From an uncultured Colwellia sp. (lineage in GTDB: Bacteria > Pseudomonadota > Gammaproteobacteria > Enterobacterales > Alteromonadaceae), in NCBI GenBank assembly GCA_913049915.1, contig CAJWZC010000006.1, forward strand, positions 1-64,000: a stretch of 64,000 nt of DNA. Direction: 5' to 3'. Below, one piece after another: positions 60,765-64,000 of the stretch (position 1 is its first letter; each line of letters opens with the position of its first letter). The position numbers and the translations under genes are program-made. The notes below the pieces were generated by a model that made no database searches, was not told the DNA's origin, and worked only from the letters and a program-made list of their open reading frames with translations.

Positions 60765-61350
60765 AGTAGTTGTTTCCTTACGTTGTTAAGTAAATAAATA
60801 TCACCATAAATTATATCTAAATCAAAGAAGATACTGCTGTTTAACAGGGTTTTTGGACTGGGTGTGTTTACCCAAGCCGTAAAGTAATTATGTCAGATTT
60901 TTTGGGGTTGTCGCCACTTAGGGGTAGTGGCCATAATATCACTAGGACATTAGATAAAGCTGCACTCAGCTTGACCATCGCAGACAAAAGTAGCGAGACT
61001 TTCAAACCAAGTATCATCATAGGGTTTCATGGAATTATAGATAATAATAGCGCTATCTTGATCAGAATGAACCAATTGCTCTTGTCTCGCTCAAGATCTC
61101 ACCACAAGTCAAGTATAAGGCACTAGAGATTGACCATACTTACCTTCAGCTATTTCAATTAAATGTTGGTTAATGCCATAGTAATTGCGCTAATACTTTT
61201 ACCAACTTGGTCGGCACTGCTACCTAATGTTGATAATTGATACTTAATTCGCGAATTAAGTGCGCTAATACTTGCTTGGGCAAGCTATCAAATGTCGGGA
61301 TACTATGAATAAAACTGCTGATTTCTAAAAGTTTAGTATCTATGCTTTAT
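60765..61350 (-). pseudogene. DUF294 nucleotidyltransferase (CBS/cNMP-domain) gene, decayed and internally deleted
   Basis: N-terminal piece LLEISSFIHSIPTFDSLPKQ at about 61330, then directly the linker SSADQVGKSISAITMALTN. Next are LIEIAEGKYGQSLVPYT, a stop where Trp is expected, ARQEQLVHSDQDSAIIIYNS (the nucleotidyltransferase motif) and CPSDIMATTPKWRQP. The C-terminal VNTPSPKTLLNSSIFFDLDI ends it. The cyclic-nucleotide-binding and CBS domains expected in the middle (about 250 residues or more) are missing. Several stops and frameshifts. It precedes the exonuclease pseudogene in the same direction. Confidence 0.85.
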
Positions 61351-61876
61351 CCCATTACTAGGCAGTAGTGATCAAACATAAGTAATAGCACTAATTTAGA
61401 GTCTTGTATGCTATTGGACAAGTGTTATTGCCTAAACCTAGATTAAAGTATGGGGGATTTAATAGGGAGAAAGCTCGTAGGAGTTTATTGTTTTTACTTC
61501 TTTAGTAAAAAAAGAGAAAATATTAAACAAAGCCGTAATAAACTAAATACTCAGGTTTTTTAGCCTGTAAGCTTTTGTTACAATCTAGACTAAAGGCTAA
61601 TACCCCGTCAAAAAAAAGCTTGCTAGATTGTTTAATAGTTAAAGTTGAATATAGATTTTTGCCACTATTACTCTTCTCGTAAGTTTTGATAGAAATCTAT
61701 ATTTATACACAACCTGCGTCGTGATTCTCGCTGAATCTAGAATGTCGAGGTAACTCAGGTATTCCTTTTACTACTCGATAAATAAAATTATTACTAACTT
61801 TCTTATAAGTAAAAGCGTCATAAAGCGAAATAAAAAAGTAAATCGCTAAAAAACGCTATGTCGCTAGGAGACTATT
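61351..61876. other. Upstream region of the symporter operon
   Basis: About 525 bases between the DUF294 remnant and the symporter genes. It contains AT-rich DNA, a decayed fragment of the dispersed repeat (61711-61752) and presumably the symporter promoter. No gene supported. Confidence 0.45.
61711..61752. repeat. Fragment of the dispersed inverted-repeat element, copy D
   Basis: A single degraded right end: ATTCTCGCTGAATCTAGAAT followed by GTCGAGGTAACTCAGGTAT, matching the copy B end (ATTCCAGCTGAATCCAGCAT and onward) with many differences. Confidence 0.4.
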
Positions 61877-62128
61877 GTGGAAGAAAATAAAGAAGCATAC
61901 TGGCAGGAAAATCTGCGCTTGATCTTTATCTGTCTTGCAATCTGGTTTGTTGTTTCATTTGGCTTAGGTTTACTACTGGTAGAGCCGCTAAATGAATTTC
62001 GGCTAGGTGGGTACAAACTTGGTTTTTGGTTTGCACAGCAAGGTTCAATTTATTCATTTTTAGGTTTGATCTTTTGGTATGGTACCAAAATGAATAAGCT
62101 TGATAAAAAATATCACGCGGAGAGCTAA
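61877..62128 (+). CDS. DUF4212 small subunit of sodium/solute symporter
   Basis: 83-residue membrane protein with two hydrophobic helices (LIFICLAIWFVVSFGLGLLL and SIYSFLGLIFWYGTKM) joined by the PLNEFRLGGYKLGFWFAQQG loop that typifies the family. The start is GTG at 61877 with AGGAG upstream. It lies 3 bases before the large subunit gene and is almost certainly co-translated with it. The pair corresponds to the VC_2705-type symporters of Vibrio; the small subunit's role is unknown. Confidence 0.93.
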   Translation: MEENKEAYWQENLRLIFICLAIWFVVSFGLGLLLVEPLNEFRLGGYKLGFWFAQQGSIYSFLGLIFWYGTKMNKLDKKYHAES

Positions 62129-62131
62129 GAG

Positions 62132-63868
62132 ATGGATGAGTTAAAACTATATACTTACATCGCAGTATTTGGCACGTTCGCTTTATACTTTGCTATTGCT
62201 TGGTGGGCTCGTGCGGGTTCAACAAGTGATTTTTACGTAGCGGGCGGCGGCATCACTCCATTACAAAACGGTATGGCAATTGGTGCCGATTGGATGAGTG
62301 CAGCGTCATTTATCTCAATGGCGGGTATGATTGCTTTCATGGGTTATGGCGGTTCAGTCTTCTTAATGGGTTGGACTGGTGGTTATGTATTACTGGCATT
62401 GCTTTTAGCGCCATACATGCGTAAACACGGTAAGTTCACTGTACCTGAGTTCATCTTTGATCGTTATTATTCAAAAACTGCCCGTGTAGTTGCGGTAGCT
62501 TGTTTAATTATTGCCTCATTAACTTACATCATCGGCCAAATGAAAGGTGTGGGTGTTGCTTTCTCTCGCTTCTTAGAAGTTGATTACGCTTTAGGTTTAT
62601 ACATTGGTATGTTTGTTGTTTGGGTATACGCAGTACTAGGCGGCATGAAAGGTATTACTTACACACAAATAGCCCAGTATGTAGTGATGATTTTTGCTTA
62701 TACCATTCCAGCGGTATTCATTTCATTACAACTTACCGGTAACCCAATTCCACAACTAGGCTTAGGTTCAACCTTAGCTGACGGTAGTGGTATGTATTTG
62801 CTTGATAAACTTGACTTAGTCGTTACTGACTTAGGCTTTAAAGAATACACCACATCGAATTTAGGTGGTGGCTTGAATATGTTCGCCTATACCATGTCTC
62901 TGATGATTGGTACTGCCGGTCTGCCTCATGTAATCATGCGCTTCTTCACTGTGCCATCAGTACAAGCGGCACGTGCTTCAGCGGGTTATGCTTTAGTCTT
63001 TATTGGTCTTCTTTATACAGTTGCTCCGGCAGTTGGAGCAATGGCTCGCTTAAATTTAATGAATACTATTGAGCCTGTTGCTGGTCAAAACCTTGAGTAC
63101 GCTGAGCGTCCACAATGGTTTAAAGATTGGGAAAAAACGGGTCTATTAAAGTATGAAGACAAAAATGGCGACGGTAAAATTCAGTACACTGCAGATGCAG
63201 CAACGAATGAAATGGTTAAAGTTGACCGTGACATTATGGTACTAGCTAACCCTGCTATTGCGAACTTACCTAACTGGGTGATTGCGCTTGTCGCTGCCGG
63301 TGGTTTAGCTGCCGCACTGTCAACAGCAGCTGGTTTGTTATTAGCAATATCGTCCTCAATTTCGCATGATTTAATGAAGGGTATTTTAACGCCAGACATG
63401 TCAGAGAAAAATGAGCTATTAGCCGGTCGAGTGGTAATGACCATTGCGATTATCGTCTCCGGTTACTTAGGGCTCAATCCGCCTGGATTTGCCGCAGGTA
63501 CCGTAGCGTTAGCCTTTGGTTTAGCTGCATCAAGTATCTTCCCAGCATTAATGATGGGTATTTTCTCTAAGAAAATGAGCGGTAAAGCAGCAGTTGCTGG
63601 TATGGTTTCAGGTATCGGTGTAACAATGCTGTATGTATTCCAACATAAAGGCATTATGTTTATTCCTGGTACTTCATTTCTAGGCGACATGGGTAAAGAT
63701 TGGTTCTTCGGTATCTCTCCTAACGCCTTTGGTTCAGTCGGCGCATTAGTTAACTTTGCAGTAGCCTTCGCGGTACTTAAAGTAACAGGTCCAGCGCCAG
63801 CGCATATCCAAGCAATGGTCGAGAACATGCGTGTTCCTGGAACGATTAGCGCAGCACACGATCACTAG
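62132..63868 (+). CDS. Sodium:solute symporter, VC_2705 subfamily (large subunit)
   Basis: Inner-membrane SSS-family transporter, 578 residues, about 13 hydrophobic segments; related to the acetate permease ActP. Motifs include FYVAGGGITPLQNGMAIGAD and WMSAASFISMAGMIAFMGYG near the start, and ALSTAAGLLLAISSSISHDL later. Between two helices an extramembrane loop holds DKNGDGKIQYTA, an EF-hand-like sequence. The substrate is probably a small carboxylate such as acetate, by family analogy. A terminator follows. Confidence 0.93.
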   Translation: MDELKLYTYIAVFGTFALYFAIAWWARAGSTSDFYVAGGGITPLQNGMAIGADWMSAASFISMAGMIAFMGYGGSVFLMGWTGGYVLLALLLAPYMRKHGKFTVPEFIFDRYYSKTARVVAVACLIIASLTYIIGQMKGVGVAFSRFLEVDYALGLYIGMFVVWVYAVLGGMKGITYTQIAQYVVMIFAYTIPAVFISLQLTGNPIPQLGLGSTLADGSGMYLLDKLDLVVTDLGFKEYTTSNLGGGLNMFAYTMSLMIGTAGLPHVIMRFFTVPSVQAARASAGYALVFIGLLYTVAPAVGAMARLNLMNTIEPVAGQNLEYAERPQWFKDWEKTGLLKYEDKNGDGKIQYTADAATNEMVKVDRDIMVLANPAIANLPNWVIALVAAGGLAAALSTAAGLLLAISSSISHDLMKGILTPDMSEKNELLAGRVVMTIAIIVSGYLGLNPPGFAAGTVALAFGLAASSIFPALMMGIFSKKMSGKAAVAGMVSGIGVTMLYVFQHKGIMFIPGTSFLGDMGKDWFFGISPNAFGSVGALVNFAVAFAVLKVTGPAPAHIQAMVENMRVPGTISAAHDH

Positions 63869-63915
63869 AATATTAAGTGATTAGGCGTGACTGACTTTAC
63901 GTCAGATAATATAAA

Positions 63916-63957
63916 GGCTAGATGATAATTTATATAAACCGTCGTTTAGCCTTTTTT
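63916..63957 (+). terminator. Terminator after the symporter operon
   Basis: Stem GGCTAGATGAT/GTCGTTTAGCC (one mismatch, two G-U pairs) with a 14-base loop and TTTTTT, about 48 bases after the symporter stop. Confidence 0.8.
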
Positions 63958-64000
63958 GTTAAGCTCTAATTAACTATTAGAAAATGAAATATAGTAATTT

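Noticed and set aside
60890-61126. 78-codon plus-strand ORF
   Set aside because: The opposite strand carries the recognisable DUF294 nucleotidyltransferase remnant; the ORF is its shadow.

Overview
The window looks like the replication-origin region of a low-GC, probably psychrophilic marine gammaproteobacterium of the Alteromonadales. The proteins, gene order and AT-rich spacers fit Colwellia best; that name is inference, since no database was searched.

Layout. Positions 1-7239 run leftward: glyQ (its 3' end is cut by the window edge), then the dnaA-dnaN-recF-gyrB cluster. Divergent from dnaA, rpmH-rnpA-yidD-yidC-mnmE run rightward (7.7-12.0 kb), followed by mioC, an enterobacterial-type oriC (about 12.72-13.08 kb) and mnmG-rsmG-parA-parB. 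Two perfect parS sites for ParB lie inside recF, so initiation (DnaA, oriC, DnaN) and origin segregation (ParA, ParB, parS) sit within about 15 kb.

From 17.8 to 35.7 kb the window alternates intact accessory genes with eroded DNA. Intact: a 59-codon ORF, tRNA-Arg(CCG), an RND efflux pair, manC, a Tag-like glycosylase with a small envelope protein, opdA, gor, a TPR lipoprotein and a DUF4399 protein. Eroded: a possible barrel-protein remnant after parB, an acetyltransferase remnant before manC, and an outer-membrane lipoprotein pseudogene abutting a heavy-metal RND fragment. polA follows, preceded by two DnaA boxes and a candidate small RNA.

From 38.7 to 49.6 kb genes run leftward: a solute-binding-protein gene with one amber codon, a DASS transporter, the gmk-rpoZ-spoT-ridA-trmH-recG cluster and an aromatic/aspartate aminotransferase. 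After a DUF445 protein come a secreted cyclophilin, greB and tex (rightward). Downstream of tex is the most interesting element: a tandem duplication of a Fur-box promoter driving a structured RNA of about 185 nt with its own terminator, with pairing-preserving differences between the copies. It resembles the PrrF1/PrrF2 arrangement in Pseudomonas but I see no recognisable RyhB or PrrF core.

The right end has an S9 peptidase, an M17 aminopeptidase, two decayed genes (DnaQ-like exonuclease and DUF294 nucleotidyltransferase) and the intact two-gene sodium/solute symporter (DUF4212 plus VC_2705-type subunit) that they would normally neighbour. Short inverted-repeat elements (MITE-like) are scattered through the spacers; one supplies the last codons and stop of the RND pump gene. 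No insertion sequence with a transposase, no CRISPR array and no prophage was seen.
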